The notes below the pieces were generated by a model, which saw only the letters and a program-made list of their open reading frames with translations, was not told where the DNA came from and searched no databases. Positions 14,616 to 23,575 of a stretch of DNA of 34,381 nt are shown in pieces; the stretch's first letter is position 1; each line of letters begins with the position of its first letter. The stretch covers positions 1,853 through 36,233 of the forward strand of contig HF991472.1 in NCBI GenBank assembly GCA_000433095.1, in the 5' to 3' direction. Position numbers and translations under genes: made by a program. This DNA comes from Clostridium sp. CAG:967. GTDB lineage: Bacteria; Cyanobacteriota; Vampirovibrionia; Gastranaerophilales; Gastranaerophilaceae.

Positions 14616-15494
14616 ATGAGCATAAAATACAAACTTCCTAATAAAATTGAAAATAATTATCAAAGTTTTTCTTCTTTAATTAATTTATATCAAGCATTGA
14701 TAAAATTATTTGTGGAAGATGTATATATTGATTTTTCAAACACAAGCTATTTAGAAGCAAATTTATCAGCTTTAATGGGGGCTATATTTGATGATACTGA
14801 AGTGTTTGTAAATATAATTTTTGAAAATTTTCAACCACGAGTACAGACCATATTACAAAAAAATGATTTTTTAAGCAATTATGGATACCCTAAATTAGAT
14901 GATTATTATTCAACAACTATTAAATATAAGAAATTTAAAGCAACTGATAATCAGTCATTTTACCAATATATAAATGATGAATTATTAACAAAACATGACT
15001 TTCCTAAAATGTCAGAAAGTTTTAGAAAAGATTTTGTCAAAAGTTTATTGGAAATTTTTGTTAATGCTAAAATCCATGCTGATTGTGATTATGTTTATAC
15101 TTGTGGACAGTATTTTCCTAATAAAAAAGACTTATATTTTACAATAGTAAATACTGGAACTACAATTAAACAAAATGTGTGCAATTACTTTAATAGAAAT
15201 GATATAAGTGCAATACGAGCAATACAATGGGCAGTAAAAAAAGATACTACCACAAAACAAGGTATATCAGGTGGACTAGGTTTTGAAACCGTAAGAAGAT
15301 TTATAAGCCAAAATAAAGGAACATTGCAGGTAATATCAGATAATGGTTATTGGTATGAAAATGTTTATGATAAAATTAATGTGAAAGAATTTGATAATTC
15401 ATTCCTTGGAACTATTGTCAATTTGAAAATCAAAATGGATGACACTCAAGATTATATGACAGAGGATGAACAAATTGACGAGCTATTTTTATAG
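14616..15494 (+). CDS. GHKL/HATPase-family ATPase with STAS-like N-terminus
   Basis: 292 residues. Residues 20-100 resemble a STAS-like fold (VYIDFSNTSYLEANLSALMG). Residues 135-275 are a histidine-kinase-type ATPase: N-box SLLEIFVNAKIHAD with E146 and N150, a G1-like IVNTG where the usual Asp is Asn, and glycine-rich GISGGLGFETVRRF (216-226) closing the ATP site. There is no phospho-acceptor His domain or membrane segment, so it is closer to anti-sigma-type serine kinases or stand-alone ATPases than to sensor kinases. First gene of an operon with a STAS-like protein and a PIN nuclease; the three probably work together. Confidence 0.8.
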   Translation: MSIKYKLPNKIENNYQSFSSLINLYQALIKLFVEDVYIDFSNTSYLEANLSALMGAIFDDTEVFVNIIFENFQPRVQTILQKNDFLSNYGYPKLDDYYSTTIKYKKFKATDNQSFYQYINDELLTKHDFPKMSESFRKDFVKSLLEIFVNAKIHADCDYVYTCGQYFPNKKDLYFTIVNTGTTIKQNVCNYFNRNDISAIRAIQWAVKKDTTTKQGISGGLGFETVRRFISQNKGTLQVISDNGYWYENVYDKINVKEFDNSFLGTIVNLKIKMDDTQDYMTEDEQIDELFL

Positions 15495-15502
15495 GAGAAA
15501 AA

Positions 15503-15871
15503 ATGTCAAACAATGAGATAAAAATTAATATTTATAATGAAGTTGGTGGAAGTGCTGCGGTGTCAGATACTGACGGACAAAAAGTTTTTGAGAAGATAAA
15601 TAAAGCACTAAAAGCCGGAAATTCCGTTTTATTAGATTTTGTAAATATTGACATGGTTATTTCTGCTTTTTTAAATACAGCAGTAGGTCAATTATATAAA
15701 GAAAATTATAGTGTTGAATTTTTGCGTAGCAATGTTAAAACAACAAATATGAAAAAAGATGATTGGGATATCCTTGCAACTGTTTTAAAGAGAGCTAAAG
15801 AATATTATCAAAATCCTGAATATAGAGAAAAGTTAGATGAAGCATTAAAAGAGGAATTAGACAATGGTTAG
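15503..15871 (+). CDS. STAS-like domain protein (DUF4325 type)
   Basis: 122 residues. The core VLLDFVNIDMVISAFLNTAVGQLY matches the STAS-like DUF4325 pattern (hydrophobic strand, D-F, then a helix with SxF/SxA). A charged C-terminal helix follows (REKLDEALKEELDNG). In STAS proteins of partner switches a Ser or Thr in this region is phosphorylated by a GHKL kinase; candidates here are the Ser of VISAFLNTA and the Thr beside it. AGGAG lies five bases before ATG, eight bases after the ATPase gene. Its stop overlaps the PIN gene by eight bases, so it is tightly coupled to it. Confidence 0.8.
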   Translation: MSNNEIKINIYNEVGGSAAVSDTDGQKVFEKINKALKAGNSVLLDFVNIDMVISAFLNTAVGQLYKENYSVEFLRSNVKTTNMKKDDWDILATVLKRAKEYYQNPEYREKLDEALKEELDNG

Positions 15872-16412
15872 TGTTTATGATTTAAAAACATATAAACCAA
15901 AATCTACTGATAAATTTCTCTTTGATACAAATATTTTAGTCTTTTTATACAATAGTTTAAATCCTGATTTAAATGAAACCAAATCAGAAGTTTATAGTAA
16001 TTTTATGGCTGAAATAGTGAAGTCTGGAGCTACTATATATTTAACATCATTAAATTTAGCAGAATTTGTTAATGTCCTTATTTCGAGAGAATACAATATA
16101 AAAAAGCAAGGTAAAGATGACAGTTATCAAAAGAAAAGAGATTTTAGAAATTCTGATGACTATACATATGCCATAGAACAAATAAAGCCTATCATAAGAC
16201 GCATGTTAAGTACTTTTACAAAATTAAGTGATAATTTTGAAGAATTGGCTATTGAAAATTTAACTAATGATATTAAGATAGATTTTAACGATGAGTATTT
16301 TAATTATCTATGTAATTACAATGATATAAAAATAATTACTGATGATGTAGACTATTCTTTGTTAAATTCGCCTTTAGAAGTTATTACTGCTAATAAAAAA
16401 ATGTTAATTTAG
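15864..16412 (+). CDS. PIN-domain nuclease
   Basis: 182 residues. PIN metal-site residues are visible: FDTNILVFLY with D21, SLNLAEFVNVL with E67, an acidic NDEYFNYL near residue 138, and ITDDVDY near 157. The family cleaves RNA, often as a toxin. Instead of the usual VapB-type antitoxin it is encoded with an ATPase and a STAS-like protein. Its start overlaps the upstream gene by eight bases. Its stop overlaps the convergent integrase stop by nine bases, so the operon ends inside the integrase gene. Confidence 0.85.
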   Translation: MVSVYDLKTYKPKSTDKFLFDTNILVFLYNSLNPDLNETKSEVYSNFMAEIVKSGATIYLTSLNLAEFVNVLISREYNIKKQGKDDSYQKKRDFRNSDDYTYAIEQIKPIIRRMLSTFTKLSDNFEELAIENLTNDIKIDFNDEYFNYLCNYNDIKIITDDVDYSLLNSPLEVITANKKMLI

Positions 16413-17672
16413 TATAACCTGTTTTTGTTTGTTTTGATTTAGTAAAATATTTTCAAGTTTATCACTGGCTTTTTTGTCTGCCTCATGTAGTATATGTGTA
16501 TATATGTTTGTTGTTGTACTTATATTTGCGTGTCCTAGTCTTTTACTGACTGTTGCACAATCCAGACCGCTTAATATCAGCATACTTGCTTGTGAATGTC
16601 TGAAAGCGTGAGGATTTATATGTGGTAATAACGGCAATTTGTTTGTTTTAGGTCTGTCTTTGTTCTCTTTTTCAATAATATTGTTATATTTCGTTCTAAA
16701 ACTTGAACAATAATCGGTTAATGTATCAGGGTGCATCGGTTTACCGTTTTCTTGAACAAGTATAAACCCTGTATCAGTCCAAGCCGTACCGAGTGCAAGT
16801 CTTTTTGTATTATATTCTTTTTTGTATACTCTTAATAGTTCCATAACCTTTGCCGGAACGCTAATACTTCTTTTTGATTGTTCGGTTTTAGGTGTATCTT
16901 GATATATCCCCCTGTCTTTTGAATATAAAGAAGTACGCTTAATATTTATCAGATTATTTTTAAAATCTATATCGCTCCATTGTAAACCCATAATTTCACC
17001 CCTGCGACAACCTGTAAATATAAGCAAATTCAATGCAACTTGCTTTTTTAAAGGTTCTTGCAAAGAATAAAATAAAATGCGTTCAATATCTTCTATTTCA
17101 ATATAATTTGCCTCTTTTCGTTCATTCTTTGGTGGTGTGGCTTTAGAGGCTGCATTATAAGGCACAAGCAATTCTTTTTCTGCCTCTGCAAGTATAGTTC
17201 TTATAAGTCTATGATGTTCTATAATTGTTTTACTGCTTAATTTACCGCCAGTTGCTTTGTTTATACCGTCTTTTGATAATTGGTCATAGAAAGCGTTTAA
17301 ATGTTGAGGTTTTAAATCGCATAACTTATAATGTCCGATTGCTGGTTTTATTCGTTCCAATAGTTCTTTGTATCGTACTATTGTTCTATGTTTTACCCCA
17401 ATGCGTTCTTTTAAATCAATAACATAATTTGCATATCGTTCAAAAGTTTGCTTGTTATCGGCAACAAAACCTTTTTTACATTCATTTTCAAAAAGTGTAG
17501 CTGCTTTTTGCAATTCTGCTTGTATTTTCTTTTCGCTCCACTTTTCATCAAAGAAAAATGTCATTGTATAAGGTTTTAACTGCTTGCCGTTTGTATCTCT
17601 GCCTTTGTGAACTCTGATACAGTATGAGATAATTTTACCGTCTTTGTTTTTTCTTGGTTGAATGTTTGCCAT
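16404..17672 (-). CDS. tyrosine site-specific recombinase (integrase of element B)
   Basis: 422 residues. N-terminal arm-binding domain (about 1-60), core-binding domain (about 75-175) and catalytic domain with R223 (GCRRGE), H355xxR358 (HAFRHS), H381 (LGHA) and Tyr391 (NIYTHIL). Start supported by AAAGGAG eight bases upstream. Its first 38 bases overlap the repressor gene's 3' end, so both are read from one leftward transcript. Unlike the integrases of A and C, it is separated from its att site by a cargo operon. Confidence 0.95.
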   Translation of the reverse strand: MANIQPRKNKDGKIISYCIRVHKGRDTNGKQLKPYTMTFFFDEKWSEKKIQAELQKAATLFENECKKGFVADNKQTFERYANYVIDLKERIGVKHRTIVRYKELLERIKPAIGHYKLCDLKPQHLNAFYDQLSKDGINKATGGKLSSKTIIEHHRLIRTILAEAEKELLVPYNAASKATPPKNERKEANYIEIEDIERILFYSLQEPLKKQVALNLLIFTGCRRGEIMGLQWSDIDFKNNLINIKRTSLYSKDRGIYQDTPKTEQSKRSISVPAKVMELLRVYKKEYNTKRLALGTAWTDTGFILVQENGKPMHPDTLTDYCSSFRTKYNNIIEKENKDRPKTNKLPLLPHINPHAFRHSQASMLILSGLDCATVSKRLGHANISTTTNIYTHILHEADKKASDKLENILLNQNKQKQVILN

Positions 17673-18300
17673 TTTCGTTACTCCTTTTTGGTATATGTTG
17701 TTCTTTTATGTCTTTGAGCATATTTATAAAATCATGTTGTATTCTAAATAGCATAAATTCAGCCTCTTTATCGTCATTATACGGATTTTCTTCATAATAT
17801 TTAATTTCATTTTCTTCTATACCAATAATATCGAAATACTTTGATGTGTCATAGGTGTTATATTCTAAATATTCAACAATTTTTGCTAATAAAACAACGA
17901 AAGCCCCATTTTTATATGTCAACATTTCGTTTAAAATTTTTATAGGGATATTTTTAGAGTTTGGATTATACATTTCAGAAATTTTTACAATGTCTGATAT
18001 AAGTTTAATTGTTTTATCGGTAAGTCCTAAATCTGTACCTAATTTAAAATTTTCATTTTTTATGCTTGCTTTTTCATTTATTAAGTAATCAGCAGGGATA
18101 TTAAAAAATTTGCTATATTGTTGTAATTCTGTATAAGAAGGGAATTTTTTACCATTTTCTAAATTAGAAATTTGAGTTTTAGAGATTTTTAATGCTTTTG
18201 CAAGCATATCCTGCGTATAATCTCTTTCAATACTACTTTTACTCTCTCTCAATGCCTTAAAACGACTACATAGTTTAAAATTTTTATTTTTCTTTTGCAT
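17635..18300 (-). CDS. XRE/cI-like repressor of element B
   Basis: 221 residues. Helix-turn-helix at about residues 12-70 (DYTQDMLAKALKISKTQISN, LENGKKFPSYTELQQYSKFF) and a longer C-terminal helical region with no peptidase Ser-Lys motif, so not LexA-type self-cleaving. It sits where PICIs place Stl-type master repressors: before integrase on the same strand and divergent from the excisionase. Inverted repeats in the 18301-18463 gap are likely operators. Activation could be by a helper-phage protein, but that is inference. Confidence 0.85.
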   Translation of the reverse strand: MQKKNKNFKLCSRFKALRESKSSIERDYTQDMLAKALKISKTQISNLENGKKFPSYTELQQYSKFFNIPADYLINEKASIKNENFKLGTDLGLTDKTIKLISDIVKISEMYNPNSKNIPIKILNEMLTYKNGAFVVLLAKIVEYLEYNTYDTSKYFDIIGIEENEIKYYEENPYNDDKEAEFMLFRIQHDFINMLKDIKEQHIPKRSNENGKHSTKKKQRR

Positions 18301-18317
18301 TTTATATACCTTATTTG

Positions 18318-18433
18318 TTACTAAATCAGGAATTTTATATAATAAATTCCTGATATGTTATCAATATAACATAAATTGCTCTAATTTCAAGTGTTTTACA
18401 GTAATATAAAATAGAATTTGTTACATTTAGTAA
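18318..18433. promoter_or_regulatory. divergent operator/promoter region of element B
   Basis: ATCAGGAATTT (18325-18335) and AAATTCCTGAT (18344-18354) form an 11-bp perfect inverted repeat with an 8-base spacer, next to the repressor gene. TTACTAAAT (18318-18326) recurs inverted as ATTTAGTAA (18425-18433) next to the excisionase gene. This looks like a two-sided operator for the repressor. Confidence 0.6.
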
Positions 18434-18463
18434 TTTTCAATAACAAAAACAAAAGGAGGAAAA

Positions 18464-18661
18464 ATGTTGGAAAATCTAAAAACACCCAAAATGGCAACTG
18501 TAAATGAGGTAGCAGAAATAACAGGGCTTGCAAGACATTATGTAAGGCAATTAGCCTTGCAAAATAAAGTAAGCCATGTAAGAGCAGGAAAAAAGATTTT
18601 AATTAATGTTGAAAAATTAATAGAATTTCTTAATGCCGGTGAAAGCGTGCAACAGGAATGA
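18464..18661 (+). CDS. excisionase/AlpA-like helix-turn-helix protein
   Basis: 65 residues with a MerR-type winged-helix DNA-binding domain (TVNEVAEITGLARHYVRQLA, then KVSHVRAGKKILI) as in Xis or AlpA proteins. It has a perfect AGGAGG before ATG. Divergent from the repressor, it starts the rightward operon with the primase and would direct excision or activate integrase. The same type of gene lies beside the integrase of element C. Confidence 0.85.
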   Translation: MLENLKTPKMATVNEVAEITGLARHYVRQLALQNKVSHVRAGKKILINVEKLIEFLNAGESVQQE

Positions 18662-18692
18662 TAACCATACAAAACAAAAATTGAGGCATATT

Positions 18693-20747
18693 ATGATAAT
18701 ACAAAATTTTACAAGAAATGACTTTATAAAAAGCGGTATATCGGATTTAACCTTAAATGAATATATAAATAATGGGTATTTATTAGAAACTCCTGATTGT
18801 TGGCAATTAAAATATCCTGAATTATACAAAAATAAGCCTACTGATTATTACAATATGAGGCTAAAAAATCCTACTGAAAATAAAAAATATATAAAACCAA
18901 AAGAATTGTGTTCAAGATTATTTAGACCGCTTGCATTAAGTCCAAATATCATAAGTAATAGGAATGAATATATAATTATTACAGAGGGGGAAAAGAAAGC
19001 AATAAAAGCCGTTCAAGAGGGTTTTAATTGCCTTGCTCTTTCAGGTGTGTGGGCTTGGAAAAGGACACCTAAAGACGATGAAACTGAAATTAATGCAGAT
19101 ATTATACCTGATATAGTAAATTTGGATTTAAAAAATAAAACGATTTATTTATGTTACGACAATGACATGTGGTCTAAACCTCAAGTAAAACAAGCATTAT
19201 ATCATTTTTCTGCATATTTAATTGCAGAAAAGCAAGCAATAGTAAAAATAATAAAATTGCCTGAAATTGATGATAAAATTGGGCTTGACGATTATTTAAT
19301 AAAATATGATAAAAATAATTTCCAAGAATTATTAAATAATGCAAAAACACTTGATTTGAGTGTAATTCAGAATATATTATCAGATAAAATTGATAGTAAT
19401 GAGAATTTTCCTATTGATATTTTTCCTGCAAATATAAAAAATATCATAATTGATTTACATAAAAGACTTGACGCCCCTTTAGAGTATATTGCATGTGTAT
19501 TTTTAGTAACTGTGAGTATGTTAATGGATTATAGATTTTATATAAATGCAAATCCGGCAAGTAATTTTATAGAATACCCTATTTTATGGCTTGCATTAGT
19601 TGGTAAACCCTCTCAAAAAAAGACACCATGCCTGAAAATTGGCAAAAAAATTTTAGATAATTTTGAGGCTATATTACTTGAAAAATATGAAATAAAATTA
19701 GAACAGTATAAAAAAGATTATATTCAATATAAAGCAGAATTAGAGGCATATAAACAGTTTATAAAGCAGGGGAAGAATGCAGAAATACCAAAAGAGCCAA
19801 GAAAACCTTTAAAACCTCGTATTACAACACAAAATGCAACAGTAGAGGCTTTATGCATGGCTATTAATTCAAATAAAGATATTATGCTGGGAATTGGAAT
19901 TTTTACTGACGAATTAGCACATTTATTTAAAAGTTTTAATCAATATAAAGGTGGTGGCGGAAATGATAAAGAGTATTTTTTACAGGCATGGTGCAAAGAT
20001 AGACAAAACATAATAAGAAAAGGTACTGATGAAGATTTTATAGTAGAGGCAAGTCATAATATTATTGGGGGTATTCAGCCAAAAGTTCTTGATGAAACAT
20101 TATTTAAAAAAGGCATAGAGAGTACAGACGGAATGCTTGAACGCTGGTTATTTTGTTGTACTGGTTATGAAGAAACAGGAATATTACCGGATTTTAAAGA
20201 AAAATATGATATTTCAGTATTAAAAAATTGTTGTGAAAAAATTTTTAAATACAAAATTAATAACACTCCTAAAGGGTATAAGTTTGATGACAACGCACTT
20301 ATTCAATTCAAAACATTTTTTAAAGAAATCTCTGATTTAAAAAAATCTAATAGTATTTCTAATTTAATAGCAAGTTATATGTCAAAACAAATAAGTTATG
20401 TAGCAAGATTTTCATTAGTTTTACATTGTATAGAAAATATAGAAAAAGATGAAATTTCTATAAATACACTTAATAATGCAATAGAATTAAGCAAGTATTT
20501 TATTTATTGTTTTCATAAACTTTTAAATGAAAGAATTACTATAAATCCTCTTGAAGATTACACTTTAAATCTTTTAAGAATAAAAAATATAAAAACTATT
20601 TCCCCTACGGAATTATACAAGAAAAATATAAGTTGTTTCAGAACTCTTGAAATGGCAAAAATTGCACTTGAAAATCTTGCAAGTAAAGGCTATGGGAGGA
20701 TTTGTAAAAGCGGTACTAGGGGGTATAAATTCATATTTTATGGATAA
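18693..20747 (+). CDS. primase/helicase-like replication protein (DUF3854 Toprim plus DUF3987-like ATPase)
   Basis: 684 residues. A Toprim-like N-terminal part carries ITEGEKKAIKAVQEG (Glu about 98-100) and YLCYDNDMW (DND 156-158), as in the primase-type DUF3854. The C-terminal part resembles DUF3987 helicase-like proteins, with LVGKPSQKKTP (304-311) at the P-loop position, where the usual glycine-rich SGKS/T is altered. A charged coiled region lies at about 330-385. Start ATG 18693 has GAGG seven bases upstream; an earlier in-frame ATG lies inside the excisionase gene. It would start replication of the excised element. Confidence 0.82.
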   Translation: MIIQNFTRNDFIKSGISDLTLNEYINNGYLLETPDCWQLKYPELYKNKPTDYYNMRLKNPTENKKYIKPKELCSRLFRPLALSPNIISNRNEYIIITEGEKKAIKAVQEGFNCLALSGVWAWKRTPKDDETEINADIIPDIVNLDLKNKTIYLCYDNDMWSKPQVKQALYHFSAYLIAEKQAIVKIIKLPEIDDKIGLDDYLIKYDKNNFQELLNNAKTLDLSVIQNILSDKIDSNENFPIDIFPANIKNIIIDLHKRLDAPLEYIACVFLVTVSMLMDYRFYINANPASNFIEYPILWLALVGKPSQKKTPCLKIGKKILDNFEAILLEKYEIKLEQYKKDYIQYKAELEAYKQFIKQGKNAEIPKEPRKPLKPRITTQNATVEALCMAINSNKDIMLGIGIFTDELAHLFKSFNQYKGGGGNDKEYFLQAWCKDRQNIIRKGTDEDFIVEASHNIIGGIQPKVLDETLFKKGIESTDGMLERWLFCCTGYEETGILPDFKEKYDISVLKNCCEKIFKYKINNTPKGYKFDDNALIQFKTFFKEISDLKKSNSISNLIASYMSKQISYVARFSLVLHCIENIEKDEISINTLNNAIELSKYFIYCFHKLLNERITINPLEDYTLNLLRIKNIKTISPTELYKKNISCFRTLEMAKIALENLASKGYGRICKSGTRGYKFIFYG

Positions 20748-20854
20748 ATATACCTTTTATACATTTTAAGGCTAAACATCACTAGTAACACACAAATTAT
20801 AAAAATGCACATTAAAGACTGATAATACCTTATATACCTTTAGGAAACTTAAAA

Positions 20855-21181
20855 ATGATTACTGATATTTTAAATAAATTTGATGAAATAATAAAAAATA
20901 CATCCACTATAAACCGCAAAAATAATAATTTTAATTCTGAAAATTATATTGTCATTAGCCATTATGAAATTGACGCTATAAAACGGCTTTTAATAGTTGG
21001 AAATAATAAATATAATATTCCAGTATTCTTTAACATAAATAATGCTCTTGCAGGGGATTATAAAACTTTAGATTATATATTTACTTATTTTGGGTTTAAT
21101 ATAAGTAATTATCTTAAAAAAGAGTATAAAAGCAGTAATAATACTAATAATACTAATAATACTAATAATACTCTTTTATAA
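20855..21181 (+). CDS. hypothetical protein with Asn-Asn-Thr repeat tail
   Basis: 108 residues, not recognised. The body is mixed alpha/beta (ENYIVISHYEIDAIKRLLIV) without known motifs. The C-terminus is four NNT repeats encoded by a 9-base tandem repeat at 21137-21172, a slippage-prone tract whose copy number may vary. AGGAAA precedes the start. Lies in the rightward replication operon. Confidence 0.6.
   Translation: MITDILNKFDEIIKNTSTINRKNNNFNSENYIVISHYEIDAIKRLLIVGNNKYNIPVFFNINNALAGDYKTLDYIFTYFGFNISNYLKKEYKSSNNTNNTNNTNNTLL
21137..21172. repeat. four tandem 9-bp repeats (AATAATACT)
   Basis: Four exact in-frame copies encoding Asn-Asn-Thr at the end of the hypothetical gene at 20855. Changes in copy number would keep the frame. 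Confidence 0.95.
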
Positions 21182-21249
21182 AAGACTGTCTATATAAGGA
21201 TAAAAGGCACAAAAGATACAAAAAGTATAAAAATGGAGGGAAAAATAAA

Positions 21250-21651
21250 ATGCCAAAATCAGACGGTTATAAAAATCTAATTCCGGCTAATAAACGAAGC
21301 AAGGACGAAGTTAGGATAATAGGCCAAAAAGGCGGAATAAAATCAGGGGAGGTGCGTAGAATGCGTAAGACATTAAAAGAACAATTATTATTGTTACTTT
21401 CAGAAAATGATATACAGGAAAATATATGCTTATCGCTTATTGATAAGGCTTTAGAGGGTGATACAAAGGCATTTCAAATTATAAGAGATACGATAGGGGA
21501 AAAACCGATAGAGCAATTATGTATGACAACTACAAATATTAACCTGCAAAAATCCTATGAAGAAGTAAAAGCCTTAATGGAGGCTCAAAAACAAAAAGCA
21601 ATAGAAGAAAACAGGCATGAGATACCCCTAATTGACTATAAAGAGGTTTAA
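21250..21651 (+). CDS. phage-type KGG/IGEKP protein, possible small terminase-like packaging protein
   Basis: 133 residues: IIGQKGGIKSGEVRRMRKTLKEQ, an alpha-helical middle, then GDTKAFQIIRDTIGEKPIEQL and a charged tail. This pattern is common in phage and prophage genes near the packaging module, often annotated as a terminase small subunit or DNA-binding protein. GGAGGG lies about nine bases before ATG. As the last gene of the rightward operon it occupies the place where satellites carry a packaging gene. The terminase assignment is uncertain. Confidence 0.6.
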   Translation: MPKSDGYKNLIPANKRSKDEVRIIGQKGGIKSGEVRRMRKTLKEQLLLLLSENDIQENICLSLIDKALEGDTKAFQIIRDTIGEKPIEQLCMTTTNINLQKSYEEVKALMEAQKQKAIEENRHEIPLIDYKEV

Positions 21652-21737
21652 ACCCTCCCCCCTACCATTAAAAAGTAGAAAAATTAAGCCTCTATATATG
21701 GATAGTACCCCTAAAAAATTTTTGGATTTTTAAGGCA

Positions 21738-22439
21738 CTATTTTTCATCTATCCATCTATAACCGATTTTTTGCAATAATGAACTATAAAATAATAAATC
21801 ATGCATACCTATTTCCGGCACATGATAACCTCCTACGAAAGAGTTTAGCATAGGATATATTTTTGTTTCGCACGTTAACTTATTTTCGCATTGTAATTCG
21901 TGTTTATAACCTAACAAACGCTTTGTAGATATGACATTACATGAATTAAATATTTTTCTTGATTTTTCAAGGTCTTTTCCTGCAAATCTTCCATGTACTC
22001 TGTTATTCATTGTAAAATTATCATACATAGAGTTATAAGTATTTGCCTCAATATTATAATTGTTTTCTAATGGAACTGTCATTATAACATCATTAAATTT
22101 AACACCTAATTCGCTAAATGTTACTAAATTACTTGCTCTATATATTACATTGTTATAAATGCTCATATACATAGTTTTATCATCGGGAAAATAGAATAAA
22201 ACTAAATGTATATATGAACTATGTTCATAATCTACTACGCAATTTCTTTGAAATTCATCACAAGCGAATTTTGTTCTTGAGGCTACACCTGAATATTTTG
22301 CTTTTTCATTGTCATTCATTAATTTATCAATAGCAGTTAAATGTTGCTTTGTAAGTTCAAGAAAAGGGGCTTTTTCTTGTGCAAAAGCACAACTATTTAT
22401 AACAAAATATATTATTATAAGGGTTAAAAACTTTTTCAT
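21738..22439 (-). CDS. secreted hypothetical protein
   Basis: 233 residues. The N-terminal signal peptide (MKKFLTLIIIYFVINSC, then AFA/QE as the likely cleavage site) indicates export. The mature part is not recognised. It has several cysteines (for example CDEFQRNC and CENKLTC), which fits disulfides in the periplasm. AAGGAGG lies close before ATG. Cargo of element B, convergent with the replication operon. Confidence 0.75.
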   Translation of the reverse strand: MKKFLTLIIIYFVINSCAFAQEKAPFLELTKQHLTAIDKLMNDNEKAKYSGVASRTKFACDEFQRNCVVDYEHSSYIHLVLFYFPDDKTMYMSIYNNVIYRASNLVTFSELGVKFNDVIMTVPLENNYNIEANTYNSMYDNFTMNNRVHGRFAGKDLEKSRKIFNSCNVISTKRLLGYKHELQCENKLTCETKIYPMLNSFVGGYHVPEIGMHDLLFYSSLLQKIGYRWIDEK

Positions 22440-22534
22440 AAAACCTCCTTGATTTGTTTTAATTGCTTATTACCTAAAACAAGGACTATTTATAAAATAA
22501 TCAATGTTTATTATTCATCAAATTACATCAAAAA

Positions 22535-22553
22535 ACGATTATTTGCAAATCGT
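22535..22553. promoter_or_regulatory. inverted repeat upstream of the XRE gene at 22615
   Basis: ACGATT and AATCGT separated by 7 bases in the gap between the divergent secreted-protein and regulator genes. Possible operator. Confidence 0.35.
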
Positions 22554-22614
22554 ATAACCTTTAGCAATGTTTATGAGCGAGTAGTAGCAAATAACATGTA
22601 TAAAGGGGTTGAAA

Positions 22615-22935
22615 ATGGAATTAAAAAAGCGATTAGGAAAAAGAATACAGGAATTGCGACTTAAAAACGGTTTAAAGCAGTCTGAACTTGCCGAAAAGGT
22701 CGGAATTGCAACAAAACATCAAAGTTGTATTGAAACAGGCAAAAATTATCCCTCTGCCGAACTGGTTGAAAATTATGCTAAAGTATTTAATATTGATGTA
22801 GCCGAAGTTTTAGCAATAGAACATATAAAAACTCGTAAAGAACTGGCATGCGAAGTAAATAAACTTATTAAAAATGCTAATGATAATGAAATGATTACAA
22901 TATATAGGGTATTAAATGGAATTTTAAATCATTAG
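22615..22935 (+). CDS. XRE-family transcriptional regulator
   Basis: 106 residues. Helix-turn-helix (IQELRLKNGLKQSELAEKV, then KHQSCIETGKNYPSAELVE) and a C-terminal helical tail. Related to the regulator at 12143 in element A. ATG 22615 is preferred to TTG 22609 because AGGGG lies seven bases before it. Divergent from the secreted protein gene and convergent with the membrane-protein pair, so either could be its target. Confidence 0.88.
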   Translation: MELKKRLGKRIQELRLKNGLKQSELAEKVGIATKHQSCIETGKNYPSAELVENYAKVFNIDVAEVLAIEHIKTRKELACEVNKLIKNANDNEMITIYRVLNGILNH

Positions 22936-22936
22936 A

Positions 22937-23575
22937 CTAATTTTCAATATTTGTATTTTCAACATAGTTCTTCAAATATTCAGAATAATTTTCTAATTTA
23001 GTTATTTCTTCTAATCTCTGCATTGTTTCTCTTGAATATTTCATTGAATTATTTTTAATTAGAAAAGTTACAAAAATTGCACAAGTCAATATTGTAGAAG
23101 TTGCTACAAATACCCCTTTTATTGTAAGAAAATTTTCTAATAATATTTGCGGAAATGCTTGAATTGTAATATATGTATCAGTAGGTAATACCAATAATGG
23201 AATGGATATACAAGTTATAATCAAAAACAAAGAAATATAAATAGAATTTGCAATTATTTTTGATGATTGTGGATTACTTGAAAGTCTGTTGTATAAATGT
23301 GCTACTTTTTCTTGGTGTAAGTAAACTTCTGCTAATATTTCGTTAATTTTTTCTTTTTCTTCTATTATGTTCTCTTCTAATTTTGCATTATACATTCGTA
23401 AAGGTTTCATTTTAGGAATAGAAATATATGTTTTTGCTTTAGCTAATTCTGGAGTTATACCTGCAATTTGTTGTAATGATTTGGAAAGTGAACCTAAATG
23501 GTTATTACTTAATAAAGAATTTATACGATTTATCCCTAAATTTTTTAATGAATTATTTATATCATTCATTTTCAT
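22937..23575 (-). CDS. membrane protein with coiled-coil region, partner of 23562
   Basis: 212 residues. Two hydrophobic segments (about 108-130, IYISLFLIITCISIPLLVL, and 150-172) separate a long N-terminal helical or coiled region from a charged C-terminal helix. It starts within the last codons of the gene at 23562 (14-base overlap), yet has its own AGGAGG five bases before ATG. Functionally unknown; the pair probably forms one membrane complex. Confidence 0.7.
   Translation of the reverse strand: MKMNDINNSLKNLGINRINSLLSNNHLGSLSKSLQQIAGITPELAKAKTYISIPKMKPLRMYNAKLEENIIEEKEKINEILAEVYLHQEKVAHLYNRLSSNPQSSKIIANSIYISLFLIITCISIPLLVLPTDTYITIQAFPQILLENFLTIKGVFVATSTILTCAIFVTFLIKNNSMKYSRETMQRLEEITKLENYSEYLKNYVENTNIEN

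Noticed and set aside
22449..22664. 71-codon plus-strand reading frame upstream of the XRE gene
   Set aside because: It overlaps the XRE start in another frame, lacks a ribosome-binding site and has no domain.
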